DNA from: DASSUW01 sp963811895
Lineage (GTDB): Bacteria > Actinomycetota > Thermoleophilia > Solirubrobacterales > Solirubrobacteraceae
Direction: 5' to 3'
Assembly (NCBI GenBank): GCA_963811895.1
Contig: CAWETE010000006.1
Coordinates: forward strand, 1-64,000
Length of the DNA: 64,000 bases
A program made the position numbers and the translations under genes. Shown piece after piece: positions 1-8,378 of this stretch; the first letter of the stretch is position 1; each line of letters begins with the position of its first letter. The notes beneath the pieces are model-generated. The model saw nothing but the letters and a program-made list of their open reading frames with translations, was not told where the DNA came from and did not search any database.

Positions 1-1010
1 GCGCCGTCGTCGGTGACCTCGACGAGCACGCTGTCCGTGTTCGGGCGCACGATCACCGACGCGGCGGAGGCGTCCGCGTAGCGGGCGACGTTCGTGAGGG
101 CCTCGGCGACGACGAAGTACGCCGCCGCTTCGACCGGCTCGTCGGGCCGAGCTTCGAGATCGACCCTCAGCTCGACGGGCAGCGGTGCGCGTGTGGCCAG
201 CGCCCGGAGCGCCTCCTCGAGGCCGTGGTCGGTCAGGACGGCCGGGTGCAGGCCGCGGGCGAGCTCGCGCAGCTCCTCCATCGCGTCGGCCAGCTCGGCG
301 CTCGCGCGGGCGAGTGAGTCGCGCGCCGCCGCGGGCTTGCCCTTGAGCTGGCGCTCGGCGAGCCGAAGGGTCAGGGCGACGGAGACCAGCCGCTGTTGGG
401 CGCCGTCGTGGAGGTTGCGCTCGAGCCGGCGGCGCTCGACCTGCGCAGCCTCGACGAGCCGCTTGCGCGAGGCGGCGAGCTGCTCGCGCGCCTCCGCGTT
501 CGCCAGCGCCTGCGCGACCAGCTCGGCGAAGCCGGCCAGCCGCTGTTCAGCGCCGGAAGGGAACGGCGTCGCGCTCGTGGAGGCGGCGACCACGGCGCCC
601 CACAGCTCGCCGTCGACGACGATCGGAGCGCCCACCGACGCGCGCACCCCCACGGCTCGCAGCGTCGCGAACGCCTCGCCCGGCAGGTCGTAGCTGTCGA
701 CGCGCGCAGGGCGCCCGGTCCGCTTGATCCGGGCAGCCGTCGAGTCCTTCGCGAGCGAGACGCGGTAGCCGACGGGCATCGGGGGCGCCGGTCCGCAGCT
801 CCAACCGGCCACGAGCGTCCCGTGGCCCTCCTCGAAGCGGATCAGGCTCGCCAGGTCGGTACCGAGCAGGCGCCCGACCTCCTCCGCGACGGTCGCGCAC
901 ACACCCAAGCGGTCCGTGCCGCGCGCCACCAGCGTCGCGACCCGCCGCAGAGCCGCCTGCTCCTCGAACAGGCGGACGAGCTCAGGATCCGCCGCCTCGC
1001 TCCGGTCCAC
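1..1010 (-). CDS. GAF-domain sensor histidine kinase, NarL/HisKA_3 type (3' end cut by window)
   Basis: Two-component sensor kinase of the NarL/LiaS class, which autophosphorylates on His and passes the phosphate to a LuxR-type regulator. Reading from GTG at 1010, residues about 25-165 form a GAF domain with no membrane segment, so the signal is probably cytosolic. A HisKA_3 helix follows with the hallmark LHDGAQQRL, its His at about residue 201. Then comes an HATPase_c domain with the N box (EALTNVARYA) and the start of the G box (VEVTDDG) at the window edge. The GTG is the only reasonable start because an in-frame stop lies just upstream at 1029-1031. The C-terminus and any cognate regulator lie outside the window. 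Confidence 0.9.
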   Translation of the reverse strand, partial: MDRSEAADPELVRLFEEQAALRRVATLVARGTDRLGVCATVAEEVGRLLGTDLASLIRFEEGHGTLVAGWSCGPAPPMPVGYRVSLAKDSTAARIKRTGRPARVDSYDLPGEAFATLRAVGVRASVGAPIVVDGELWGAVVAASTSATPFPSGAEQRLAGFAELVAQALANAEAREQLAASRKRLVEAAQVERRRLERNLHDGAQQRLVSVALTLRLAERQLKGKPAAARDSLARASAELADAMEELRELARGLHPAVLTDHGLEEALRALATRAPLPVELRVDLEARPDEPVEAAAYFVVAEALTNVARYADASAASVIVRPNTDSVLVEVTDDG

Positions 1011-1055
1011 GGCGAACAGTCTCGCGTCTCACTCGCGGCTTTGTGCTCCCGGCGA

Positions 1056-1270
1056 TCAGGAAGGTGTGACCGGGAGGCCCGCCGCTCGCCCCGCCTGAAA
1101 GCCGCCGATGACGTCGGTCGCCCGTTCGAATCCGAGCGCCTGGAGAGTCGCTGCAGGCGGCCCGTGCTTGCGCGGCAGCTCGTTGATCGTGGTGCGGCCG
1201 CCAACCGTCACTTGCCGGTGGTGCGGTGCCCCGACGGCTGCGAGTGACCGCGACGCGCGGAGCCCGCTCC
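1056..1270 (-). pseudogene. Rhodanese-like domain, C-terminal piece (frame-broken)
   Basis: Reading the minus strand to the stop at 1056-1058 gives ATLQALGFERATDVIGGFQA followed by a short RAAGLPVTPS-like end. This is the usual C-terminal signature of single-domain rhodaneses (sulfurtransferases): a helix after the active-site loop, then the GG-Wxx-G-P-V tail. The active-site CRSG-type loop expected upstream is not readable. The frame there runs through GC-rich sequence with no recognisable N-terminal half, so at least one frame change, or real decay, is present. It could belong with the small gene just upstream on the same strand. The family call is moderate and the boundaries are approximate. 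Confidence 0.4.
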
Positions 1271-1517
1271 GCTGCGCGGGCCGGCCGGCCCGCGGACCCC
1301 GTGCGGCGGATCAGCCGGCGCAACGCGTCGTCGTGCTCGCCGGGCTCGCTGCGCTCGCGCAGCAGCTTCGGGTGAACGGTGCGGAACACCCAACCTCCCC
1401 GGTGTCGGGCACCGCGACCTCGATCTTCACCAGGCTCGGTGCGTGCACGACGATGCCCTCGAGCGCCTCAGGTTCCTCGACGAGCGTGACTAGCTGGCCT
1501 TCGTGAAAGGACCTCAT
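1271..1517 (-). CDS. Small uncharacterised protein (about 75-80 residues, one frame break)
   Basis: I do not recognise this protein. From ATG at 1517 it reads MRSFHEGQLVTLVEEPEALE and then a beta-rich stretch ending VPDTGEVG. After a one-base frame change near 1390 it continues VFRTVHPKLLRERSEP and a charged helical tail. The N-terminal part has the feel of a small SH3-like/KOW-like barrel, but that is only an impression. An AAGGAG motif sits directly against the ATG, too close for a standard ribosome site, so another start is possible. The 3' end is uncertain because the reading frame is lost before the rhodanese-like remnant. Confidence 0.4.
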
Positions 1518-1549
1518 CTCCTTGAGCCTACCCGCGAACGGCGTGCGTG

Positions 1550-2369
1550 TCAGACGTCGTGGCCGTGTCGCCGGGCGGTGATCAGCCACGACCGCGAGTC
1601 GAGGACGACGCCGCGCTCGTCGCTGTAGTGCGCCGCGAGCATCTCGCGCAGCCGCTCGACGGTACCGGCCGCCTCGTCGTCGCTGAGCCTCGCGAGCGCT
1701 CCGCTCGTGTCCTGGAAGCTACGGACGATCGCCAGCGCGGCGTCGAGATCGTGTCCGTGAGGACCGGCTGGTTCACGTCCTCGAAGCGCACGTCGGCAAA
1801 GCCGGCGCGCTCGAGGAGGCGCTCGGTGGCGTCGGCGTCGCCGAGCAACGCGTCCCCGGCCGGCGGCGGTGGCTGGCGCGCGTCGCCCAGCGCGGCGTCG
1901 ATCGCCCCGTCCATGGGTTGACCTCGCGTCGCTGCCAGACGAGCAGCACGAGCCGCGCCTGCGGTCGGAGAGCGGCGGCGATGTTCGCGAATGCGACCGC
2001 GGGATCGGAGAAGAACATCGTCCCGAAGCGGCTGATCGCCACGTCGAAGCCGCCGGGGTCGAAGCGATGCACCTGCGCGTCGCCCAGCTGGTACCGGACG
2101 TTGTCGAGCCGTTCGGCCGCCGTGACCTCGCCGGCGCGCGCGAGCATCCGCTCGGACACGTCGACGCCGACCACGCGGCCCGGCGTTGCGGCGCGCGCCG
2201 CCTCGCGCGTCGTCAGCCCGGTTCCGCAGCCGATGTCGAGGACCCGGTCACCGGCGCTGATCCCGTAGGCGGCGCGAAGGTGCTGGTGGTGAGCGCGCAG
2301 CTCGGTGTCGTAGAAGTCCAAGTTCGTCGGCGGGGACACCGACGCAATGCTAGGACCGGCGCTGGCCAA
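1550..2369 (-). CDS. Class I SAM-dependent methyltransferase (two frame breaks)
   Basis: Rossmann-fold methyltransferase of the UbiE/Methyltransf_11/25 type; the substrate is unknown. Motif I is VLDIGCGTGLTT (about residues 44-55), followed by an acidic VVGVDVSERML strand and a motif IV-like FDVAISRFGTMFF. The frame changes after VWQRREVNPW (near 1910) and again near 1755, but the C-terminal half continues coherently (ERLLERAGFADVRFEDV) to the stop at 1550. Total length of about 270 residues suits the family. TTG at 2369 is the longest start; an in-frame GTG about 30 bases further in is an alternative. No cofactor-pathway neighbours identify its substrate. Confidence 0.8.
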
Positions 2370-2384
2370 CCGTCCGCCGGCTAT

Positions 2385-2609
2385 CTAGAAGTAGTTGCCG
2401 ATCCAGCCGACGAGACCGGTCTTGTCACTGCGCTGACGGTCTTCCGGACTCGCACCCCGCAGCGCGGCGATGCAGGCCAGGATGAACGTCAGCATCGTGG
2501 CGAACGCTGCCACGCCGGCGGCGGCACCATCAAGCACGAAGAGCGCGAGGATGGCGAGCACCGCGACCAACACAAAGGCGAGGCGTACTCGGTGGCGCCT
2601 TGGCGACAC
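2385..2609 (-). CDS. Small membrane protein, 74 residues
   Basis: Unrecognised small protein with two hydrophobic segments, roughly residues 9-27 (VRLAFVLVAVLAILALFVL) and 30-49 (AAAGVAAFATMLTFILACIA), behind a basic N-terminus (MSPRRHR). The tail is short and polar and ends in an aromatic pair (GWIGNYF). It probably forms a two-helix inner-membrane hairpin. It lies just upstream of, and on the same strand as, the methyltransferase gene, with under 20 bases between them, so the two may be co-transcribed. Nothing in the sequence shows its function. Confidence 0.6.
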   Translation of the reverse strand: MSPRRHRVRLAFVLVAVLAILALFVLDGAAAGVAAFATMLTFILACIAALRGASPEDRQRSDKTGLVGWIGNYF

Positions 2610-2700
2610 GCCAGAACACTACCCACTGGCGCGATCCAGGCAGTTGTGCGCCCGACGCAGTTAGAGTCCGCCACTCGGGCCTTGCGATCGAGGATGAGCA

Positions 2701-4025
2701 ATGGAGAGTTCCGAGCAGCGAACCGAGCTGATTCTCACGACGCTCACCGACGCCTTCGAGTCGCTGATGAAGGCGGACGCCCAGGCCTTTCGGACGAAGT
2801 TCCGCAAGATGGCGGCCGACCCCTTCGCGTTCTATCGCGGGAGCGCCTGCGTCTTCTATGCCGACATGCGCGAGCTCGAGGACCGCTGGGCGGACGAGCG
2901 CACGAGCCGCGTCTACGATACCGCGGCGATCTGCATGCGGAGAACTTCGGCACCTACATGAACTCCGAAGGCGTCCTGACGTTCGACGTCAACGACTTCG
3001 ACGAGGCCTACGTGGGGCACTTCTCGTGGGACCTTCGCCGGTTCGTTGCCAGCCTCGCGCTGATGGGCTGGCAGAAGGCGCTGCCCGAGGACGCCGTGCG
3101 GGAGCTCGCCGCCGCCTATGTGCGGGCCTACGTGGAGCGGGTCCGCGGTACGTCGAGGAAGCGACCTCGCGGCATACGCCCTGCAGGCTCGACAATACCG
3201 AGGGCGCAGATCCTCGAGGTGCTGCGCGGCGGCGCGCTCGCCACGCGCATCGGGCTGCTGCGAGCGCCAGACCGAGTCGGACGGCGACGAGCGCCGGTTC
3301 CGGCGCCTGGCGGCGCGCGCGAGCTCGAGGACGACGAGCGCGAAGCGGGTGATCGAGGCATTCGCGTCCTACCTCGACGACGATCCCGCCCGACAAGCGC
3401 GAGCCGCGCGAGATCTTCTACGACGTCAAGGACGTCGTCGGCAGGACCGGCTTCGGGATCGGGAGTGCCGGCCTAGCCGGCGTACAACGTGCTCATCGAG
3501 GGCCGCGACCGGGCGCCGAGAACGACATGATCCTGACGATGAAGCAGGGCAACGTCGCCGGCCGCGAGCCGGGTCGTCAACGACCAGCGGGTGCGGGACT
3601 ACTTCGAGCACGAGGGCCACCGCACGGTCGTCAGCCAGCGCGCGCTGCAGCAGCACACCGACCCGTTGCTCGGATAGACGACGCTCGACGGCGTCGGCTC
3701 GTCGTCGCCGAGCTCTCGCCCTACGAAGCCGACCTCGACTGGTCCGAGATCACCGAGCCCGACGAGATCGGCCCCGTCCTAGCCGACCTCGGCCGCGCCA
3801 CGGCGAAGGTGCATTGCATCTCGGACGCCGACAGCGACGAAGGACCTCGTCGAGTTCTCCGACCGAGGAGGCGATCGCCGGGGAGGGTCGGCGGCGACGC
3901 AGGACGCGTTCGTCGAGGACATCGTCGACTTCGGGATCGACTACGCGGTACGCGCGCGGCACGACCACGAGCTGTTCGTGGACGCGTTCCGCGGCGGGCG
4001 CTTCGGGCTCGTGTCGGCGACCTGA
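2701..4025 (+). CDS. DUF2252 family protein (multiple frame breaks)
   Basis: Member of the DUF2252 family, common in actinobacteria and with a kinase-like appearance but no established function. It starts at ATG 2701 behind GAGGA. MESSEQRTEL and FRKMAADPFAFYRGSACVFY are typical of the family N-terminus. The central core HGDLHAENFG is followed by FDVNDFDEAYVGHFSWDLRR, which resembles the catalytic and metal loops of aminoglycoside-kinase folds. The frame changes near 2930, 3150, 3280, 3390, 3500 and again near 3850, yet conserved segments run to the end (DHELFVDAFRGGRFGLVSAT, stop 4023). The restored length of about 440 residues matches the family. An 11-bp terminator hairpin follows. Confidence 0.8.
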
Positions 4026-4054
4026 GCGCGTCGCCGGGCCGGGCTGCAAACGCA

Positions 4055-4083
4055 AAGCGCACCCCAGCGAGTGGGGTGCGCTT
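4055..4083. terminator. Perfect hairpin between convergent genes
   Basis: AAGCGCACCCC at 4055-4065 pairs perfectly with GGGGTGCGCTT at 4073-4083 across a 7-base loop. It lies 30 bases after the DUF2252 stop and about 50 bases before the stop of the oppositely oriented collagen-like gene, so it can serve both. There is no long T tract, as often in very GC-rich actinobacteria. Confidence 0.75.
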
Positions 4084-4135
4084 GGGCTTCAGATGGCATC
4101 ACGCGGCGTCCGTCACGCCGCGCTATCCGGAAGGT

Positions 4136-4970
4136 CTACTCGAAGTCGATCACCGTGTCGTTGACCTTCAGGTCGTCGACCTGCACCGTGCCCGACGCCG
4201 TCCTCGCCGAGCTGCTCCGGCGTACCCGGCGTAGACCGTGACCTCGCGGACCTGGCGGTTGCCGGCCTCGGCGGGGAGGATGTCGGCCCAGTTGCCGTCG
4301 GCCTCGAACACCGGCGTCGTCGTTGAAGCGCATGGTCGCGCCCTTCACCGAGGACGTCGTAGTTGACGTCGGTCTGTGGATCTGCTCGCCAGCCGGCCTG
4401 CGTGTTCGGGGAGAACACGATCGAGCCGTGGCCGCGGTCGTGACCTTGAGCCACAGGATGCCCTCGTCGGAGGCGTTGGCCTTGAACGACAGCTTGTTCA
4501 GGTCCGACACCTTCGTGTTCTTGACGGGCACGCGCACGCCGCCGTAGCCGTACTGATCGTCGACGCGCGAGCGTCGCGCAACGCCGTGGCGATCGAGGAC
4601 CTCACCGTTTGACGGGCTGGTCACGCGCAGGTAGTTCGCCCGCGTCCTTGCCGTTGGCTCCGGCCACGCCCTGGTCGCCCTTGGCTCCCTGGTCGCCCTT
4701 CGCGCCAGCGTCGCCCTTCGCGCCGTTCTGTCCCGGCAGCGCCGTTGCGAGCCGTTCTTGCCCGCGGCCCCCGGCGACACCGTTCGTGCCGTTGACGCCG
4801 TCCTTCGCGCGCTTCTTGATCAGCGCCTGGACGGCCGGCGTGAGGTCGCGCATGGCGACCGTGCCGTTCTTGATGTCGCCGCCGTCGATCATGCTGGCGG
4901 CCGTGGCGCTGGTAGCGCCCACGCCGAGTGCGACGACTGCGCAGGCGGCGATGGTCTTGACGTGCTTCAT
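4136..4970 (-). CDS. Exported collagen-like (Gly-X-Y) protein (frame breaks)
   Basis: Secreted protein with a signal peptide (MKHVKTIAACAVVALGVGA, then small residues TSATA before a likely cleavage). A short DIKNGTV-AMRDLTP-type segment follows, then a collagen-like run of about ten Gly-X-Y triplets (GAKGDAGAKGDQG). After frame changes near 4750 and 4630 a globular beta-rich domain follows: YGYGGVRVPVKNTKVSDLNK, then a VKVTTA-like strand, ending VQVDDLKVNDTVIDF at 4136. The exact frame path between 4200 and 4450 is unclear. Architecture (signal, triple-helix stalk, C-terminal domain) suggests a surface or matrix protein. It faces a TetR gene across a shared promoter/operator region. The ligand is unknown. 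Confidence 0.75.
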
Positions 4971-5006
4971 TGACTGTTCTTTCGCTGTGGGTGGTGGTGC
5001 TGCTTC

Positions 5007-5049
5007 TTGTTGGCGACATGCTAGTAAGCAGTTGACGGATCGCCAACAA
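5007..5049. promoter_or_regulatory. Inverted-repeat operator in the collagen-like/TetR intergenic region
   Basis: TTGTTGGCGA at 5007-5016 is exactly repeated in inverse as TCGCCAACAA at 5040-5049, a 10-bp perfect pair with a 23-base spacer. The right arm lies between the -35 and -10 of the TetR promoter. This is the expected position for TetR autorepression and for control of the divergent exported protein. Assignment to this TetR is inference. Confidence 0.6.
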
Positions 5050-5059
5050 CTCTTATACT
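5032..5059 (+). promoter_or_regulatory. Sigma-70-type promoter of the TetR gene
   Basis: TTGACG (5032-5037) and TATACT (5054-5059) are separated by 16 bases, a near-consensus housekeeping promoter and unusually AT-rich for this window. The predicted transcription start, about 7 bases downstream, falls at the ATG of the TetR gene (5066). The mRNA is therefore probably leaderless, and no ribosome site is visible. Confidence 0.65.
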
Positions 5060-5065
5060 GCCGTT

Positions 5066-5659
5066 ATGAACTCGCCGAAGTTCAGCCGCCTGGGACCCCG
5101 AGCAGCGGCGCGAGAAGATCCTCGACGCGGCGAACGCGCTGTTCGCCGAGCGCCCGTACGACGAGGTCTCAGTTGAGGACATCGCGCGCTCTGCCGGCGT
5201 CACCCGCGGCCTCGTGCACCACTACTTCGGCGGACGCAAGGACGTCTACATCGGGCTGCTCGGGCGATCGGCGCCCGGCGCGAGGACCAGCTCCCGCTGC
5301 CGGTGGGCCGCACCGCTAGTGCGCGGGTCGCGGACAGCGTGTCGCGCTGGCTCGACTGGAGCCCCAGGCGAACCGCACGGTCTGGCTCGCCACGATGGCG
5401 CACGGCGAGGACATCGCCGACCCCGAGGTCAGGGGCATGGTCGCAGACCTCGTACGCCGCGCCGTCGCGCTGGTCGCCGGCTCGCCACGCCGACATCGCC
5501 GAGGACTCACCGCGGCTGCGCTACGCGCTCGAGTGCTGGACCGGGCTCAACCGCGCCGCGACGCGACGCTGGCTGAACGGGGAGGCCACCCGCGAGGCGA
5601 CCCAAGAGGTCCTCGCCTCGACGCTTGAGCACGTCCTACGCACGTTCGGCGCTCGATGA
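5066..5659 (+). CDS. TetR/AcrR family transcriptional regulator (frame breaks)
   Basis: The N-terminal TetR helix-turn-helix is clear: REKILDAANALFAERPYDEV, then SVEDIARSAGVTRGLVHHYF and GGRKDVYIGLL. The C-terminal ligand/dimer half reads YALECWTGLNRAATRRWLNG and EVLASTLEHVLRTFGAR to the stop at 5657. Frame changes near 5090, 5270 and 5370-5480 must be corrected to join these parts. The restored length of about 195 residues is normal. ATG 5066 is supported by the promoter 7 bases upstream. The gene is divergent from the collagen-like gene and probably represses it and itself through the inverted repeat between them. The effector is unknown. Confidence 0.85.
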
Positions 5660-5758
5660 GGATGGCTGTGCCGCGCGGCACGGATGACTCTTCAATCGGG
5701 CGCCTGAGCCCTTGGGCGCCAGGTAGGGCGCAGCGATCGTTGAATCATGCACCGCCGG

Positions 5759-6163
5759 CTAACGCAGCGCAGCGACCGAAGTGATGGCAGCGACCGCGCG
5801 GTCGTAGTGCTCGGCCGTGATCCGGATGTGCGACTGCTGGCTCATCGACCGCGCGGCGACGCCGATCGCCTCGACCGGCGGCGCGGCGTCGAGCACCGGC
5901 ACGACGAGCAGCGTCTCGATGGAGATCGTCCACGGCCAGGGCAGGGCAGGATCATCGCGCGGCTCAGAGGGCTCGCCGAGCACCTCGCAGAGCGCGAACA
6001 CACGGCGCCAGACGGACGCGTAGAGCACCAGGCAATCCCCCGCCGTGATCCGCGGGCGGCGGGGGAACCCGGTGCGATGCAGGAGCTCGGGCCGCTCGTC
6101 GAGCCACTGCTCGGACAGCGGCCCCCGGGCGTGGCCTACCGCCTTGAGCCAGTACGCAGGCAC
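5759..6163 (-). CDS. EVE/PUA-like domain protein (tentative)
   Basis: Protein of about 134 residues from GTG at 6163. It begins PAYWLKAVGHARGPLSEQW and has a central RITAGDCLVLYASVWRRVFAL-type block (long run abbreviated) followed by CEVLGEP, a strand pattern like EVE-domain proteins, which are PUA-related and bind modified bases. The C-terminus SQQSHIRITAEHYDRAVAAI also fits that fold. The match is by eye and weak at single residues. It starts almost at the stop of the phosphorylase gene (6169), so it is translationally coupled to it. A role in glycogen metabolism does not follow from the sequence. Confidence 0.55.
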   Translation of the reverse strand: MPAYWLKAVGHARGPLSEQWLDERPELLHRTGFPRRPRITAGDCLVLYASVWRRVFALCEVLGEPSEPRDDPALPWPWTISIETLLVVPVLDAAPPVEAIGVAARSMSQQSHIRITAEHYDRAVAAITSVAALR

Positions 6164-6168
6164 ATCGC

Positions 6169-8325
6169 CTACGTCGGCGCCACCACGTGAGCCGGGTAGA
6201 TCTTCTCCGCGTAGTCCGCACCATCCGGCCGGCGCCGAAGCCCGGACCGATCGTGCGCAGCGACGAGCGGACACGCGCGAGCCAGGCAGCCGAGTAGCCC
6301 TGGGAGTCGCGCTCGTAGAACTCGGGCACGACCTCCTCCTGCAGCAGGCGGTAGAGCTCGGCGGCGTGGCGCCAGTCCTGCGCGCCGTGGTCGTGGTCGA
6401 CCTCGCCGAGATCGCCGGCCGTTGGTGCCGTCGTAGGCCTCGGGCCACCAGCCGTCGAGGACCGACAGCTGCAGGCCGCCGTTCATCGCCGACTTGATGC
6501 CGCTGGTGCCCGACGCCTCCAGCGGGGGCCGCGGGACGTTGACCCACACGTCGCAGCCGCGCACCATCGCGGCGCCGAGCGCGAGGTCGTAGTCATCGAG
6601 GTACACCACGCGGCGGCCGACCTCGAGGTGCGACTTCATCTCGAACAGGCGCTGGACGAGCCGCTTGCCGTCGTCATCCTTCGGGTGCGCCTTGCCGGCC
6701 AGGATCAGCTGCACCGGGCGCGACTCGTCACCGAGCAGCGCCAGCGCGCGGTCGACGTCGCGCAGCAGCAGGTCGAGCCGCTTGTACGTCGCCACCCGGC
6801 GGGCGAAGCCGATCGTGAGCATGTCGGGATCGAGCGCGTTGACCGCGGCGCGGACGTACTCGCCGGTGTCACCGCGGCCGAGCCGGTCCATCACCGACCG
6901 CTCGCGCACGACGTCGATCAGGTCGCGCCGCTGTGCCGCGCGGGCGCCCGCCAGCTCGGCGTCCGGGATCGAGTCGAGCGCGTCCCAGGTCGCCGGATCG
7001 ACGGCGCGGTCGGTCCAGCCGTCGCCGAGATGCCGGTCGAGCAGATCGCGCATCGGCGTGCCGATCCAGGTCGGGATGTGGGCGCCGTTCGTGACCGACG
7101 TGATCGGCACGTCCTCGATGTCGCGGTCGGGCCACATGCCCTGCCACATCTCGCGCGCGACCTCGCCGTGGCGGGCGCTCACGCCGTTGGCGACCCGGCT
7201 CGAGCGCAGCGCGAACTGGGTCACACCGAACGGCTCGGCGTCCTCGTCGCGGTGCGTGCGGCCGCGGCGTACGAGCGCCTCCGGGTCGCAGCCGAGCTCG
7301 CGGGCGATGCCGGCCAGAACGTCGGCCATCTGCTCGCCCGGGTACGTGTCGTTGCCCGCCGGGACCGGCGTGTGGGTCGTGAACACGGTGCGCCGGCGCA
7401 CGGCCTCGAACGCGTCCTCGACCGAGCCGCCGTTCGACGCCTCGGCGCGAGCGAGCTCCAGGCACGCCAACGCCGCGTGGCCCTCGTTGAGGTGCACGAC
7501 GCCGGGATCGATGCCCAGCGCGTGCAGGGCACGGACGCCGCCGATCCCGAGCAGCGCGTACTGGCCGAGCCGCATCCCGGCATCGCCGACGTACAGGCGC
7601 GACGTGATCCAGCGATCGGTGAGGTCGTTCTCCGGGCGGTCGGCGTCGAGCAGCAGGAGCGGCACGCGGCCGACGTCGACGCGCCAGATCTGCGCGACCA
7701 CCACGCGGTCGCCGATCGGCACGGTCACGGTGACGGCGCGGCCGTCGTCGCCGGTGACCAGCGCGGCAGGCACGCGGTCCGGATCCGTCTCCACCCAGTA
7801 CTCGTGCTGCCAGCCGGACGCGTCGATCCGCTGGCGGAAGTAGCCGTGCCGGTACATGAGGCCGACCGCCACCAGCGGCAGGCCCATGTCGGACGCCTCC
7901 TTGAGGATGTCGCCGGCCAGCACGCCGAGCCCGCCGGAGTAGACCGGCAGCGACTTGTGGATCGCGAACTCGGCGCAGAAGAACGCTGCCGGACTGTCCT
8001 CGGTCACCGGCTCGGAGAGCCGCGGCTCGTCCAGGCGCTCGGCCACGGCCCGCTCGAGCGCGCCCAGACGGGCGAGAAAGTCCTCGTCGCCGGCGAGCCG
8101 CTCCAGGGTCTCGGGGTGCACCTCCTCGAGCAGACGCACCGGATTTCCGAGACATAGCTCCCAGCGCCGCGGATCGACGGACGCGAGCAGCTCAGGGCCG
8201 CCGGGCGTCCACGACCAGCGGTAGTTGTAGGCGATGTCCGCGAGCGCGCCGAGCGGTGCCGGCAGGCGCGAGCGGAGCGCGGCCGCCGCCGCGCGGAGAT
8301 CGGAAGAACCTGCTTGCACGCGCAC
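6169..8325 (-). CDS. glgP: Alpha-glucan (glycogen/maltodextrin) phosphorylase, GlgP/MalP short type
   Basis: Releases glucose-1-phosphate from alpha-1,4-glucan using pyridoxal phosphate. About 718 residues from GTG 8325, the length of the short actinobacterial/archaeal type (GT35). Visible are the N-terminal DUF3417-like part (IAYNYRWSWTPGGPELL), AEFAIHKSLPVYSGGLGVLAGD, VVHLNEGHAALACLE, the TNGAHIPTWIG loop, FARRVATYKRLDLLL, LILAGKAHPKDDDGK and the PLP-site region PLEASGTSGIKSAMNGGLQL. Two compensating frame changes near 6425 and 6245 displace about 60 residues near the C-terminus, where the other frame gives FYERDSQGYSAAWLARV. An inverted repeat TTGCGC...GCGC..GCAA overlaps the start (about 8312-8340). 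Followed by the EVE-like gene. Confidence 0.93.
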   Translation of the reverse strand: MRVQAGSSDLRAAAAALRSRLPAPLGALADIAYNYRWSWTPGGPELLASVDPRRWELCLGNPVRLLEEVHPETLERLAGDEDFLARLGALERAVAERLDEPRLSEPVTEDSPAAFFCAEFAIHKSLPVYSGGLGVLAGDILKEASDMGLPLVAVGLMYRHGYFRQRIDASGWQHEYWVETDPDRVPAALVTGDDGRAVTVTVPIGDRVVVAQIWRVDVGRVPLLLLDADRPENDLTDRWITSRLYVGDAGMRLGQYALLGIGGVRALHALGIDPGVVHLNEGHAALACLELARAEASNGGSVEDAFEAVRRRTVFTTHTPVPAGNDTYPGEQMADVLAGIARELGCDPEALVRRGRTHRDEDAEPFGVTQFALRSSRVANGVSARHGEVAREMWQGMWPDRDIEDVPITSVTNGAHIPTWIGTPMRDLLDRHLGDGWTDRAVDPATWDALDSIPDAELAGARAAQRRDLIDVVRERSVMDRLGRGDTGEYVRAAVNALDPDMLTIGFARRVATYKRLDLLLRDVDRALALLGDESRPVQLILAGKAHPKDDDGKRLVQRLFEMKSHLEVGRRVVYLDDYDLALGAAMVRGCDVWVNVPRPPLEASGTSGIKSAMNGGLQLSVLDGWWPEAYDGTNGRRSRRGRPRPRRAGLAPRRRALPPAAGGGRARVLRARLPGLLGCLARACPLVAAHDRSGLRRRPDGADYAEKIYPAHVVAPT

Positions 8326-8378
8326 TGTCTTAGCGCAAGCGGTGCCGGGATGCGCCGTCGTGCGCCCCGATCGGCTAG

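Noticed and set aside
2701..4025. Programmed ribosomal frameshifting in DUF2252
   Set aside because: There are at least six breaks with no common slippery sequence, and similar breaks occur in unrelated genes.
5668..5720. Hairpins (GTGCCGCGCGGCAC and two GGGCGCC copies) after the TetR gene
   Set aside because: They could terminate either convergent gene, but such short GC palindromes are common at this base composition, so I did not list them as a feature.
6628..8157. 509-residue plus-strand frame
   Set aside because: Shadow of the phosphorylase gene, whose motifs lie on the other strand.
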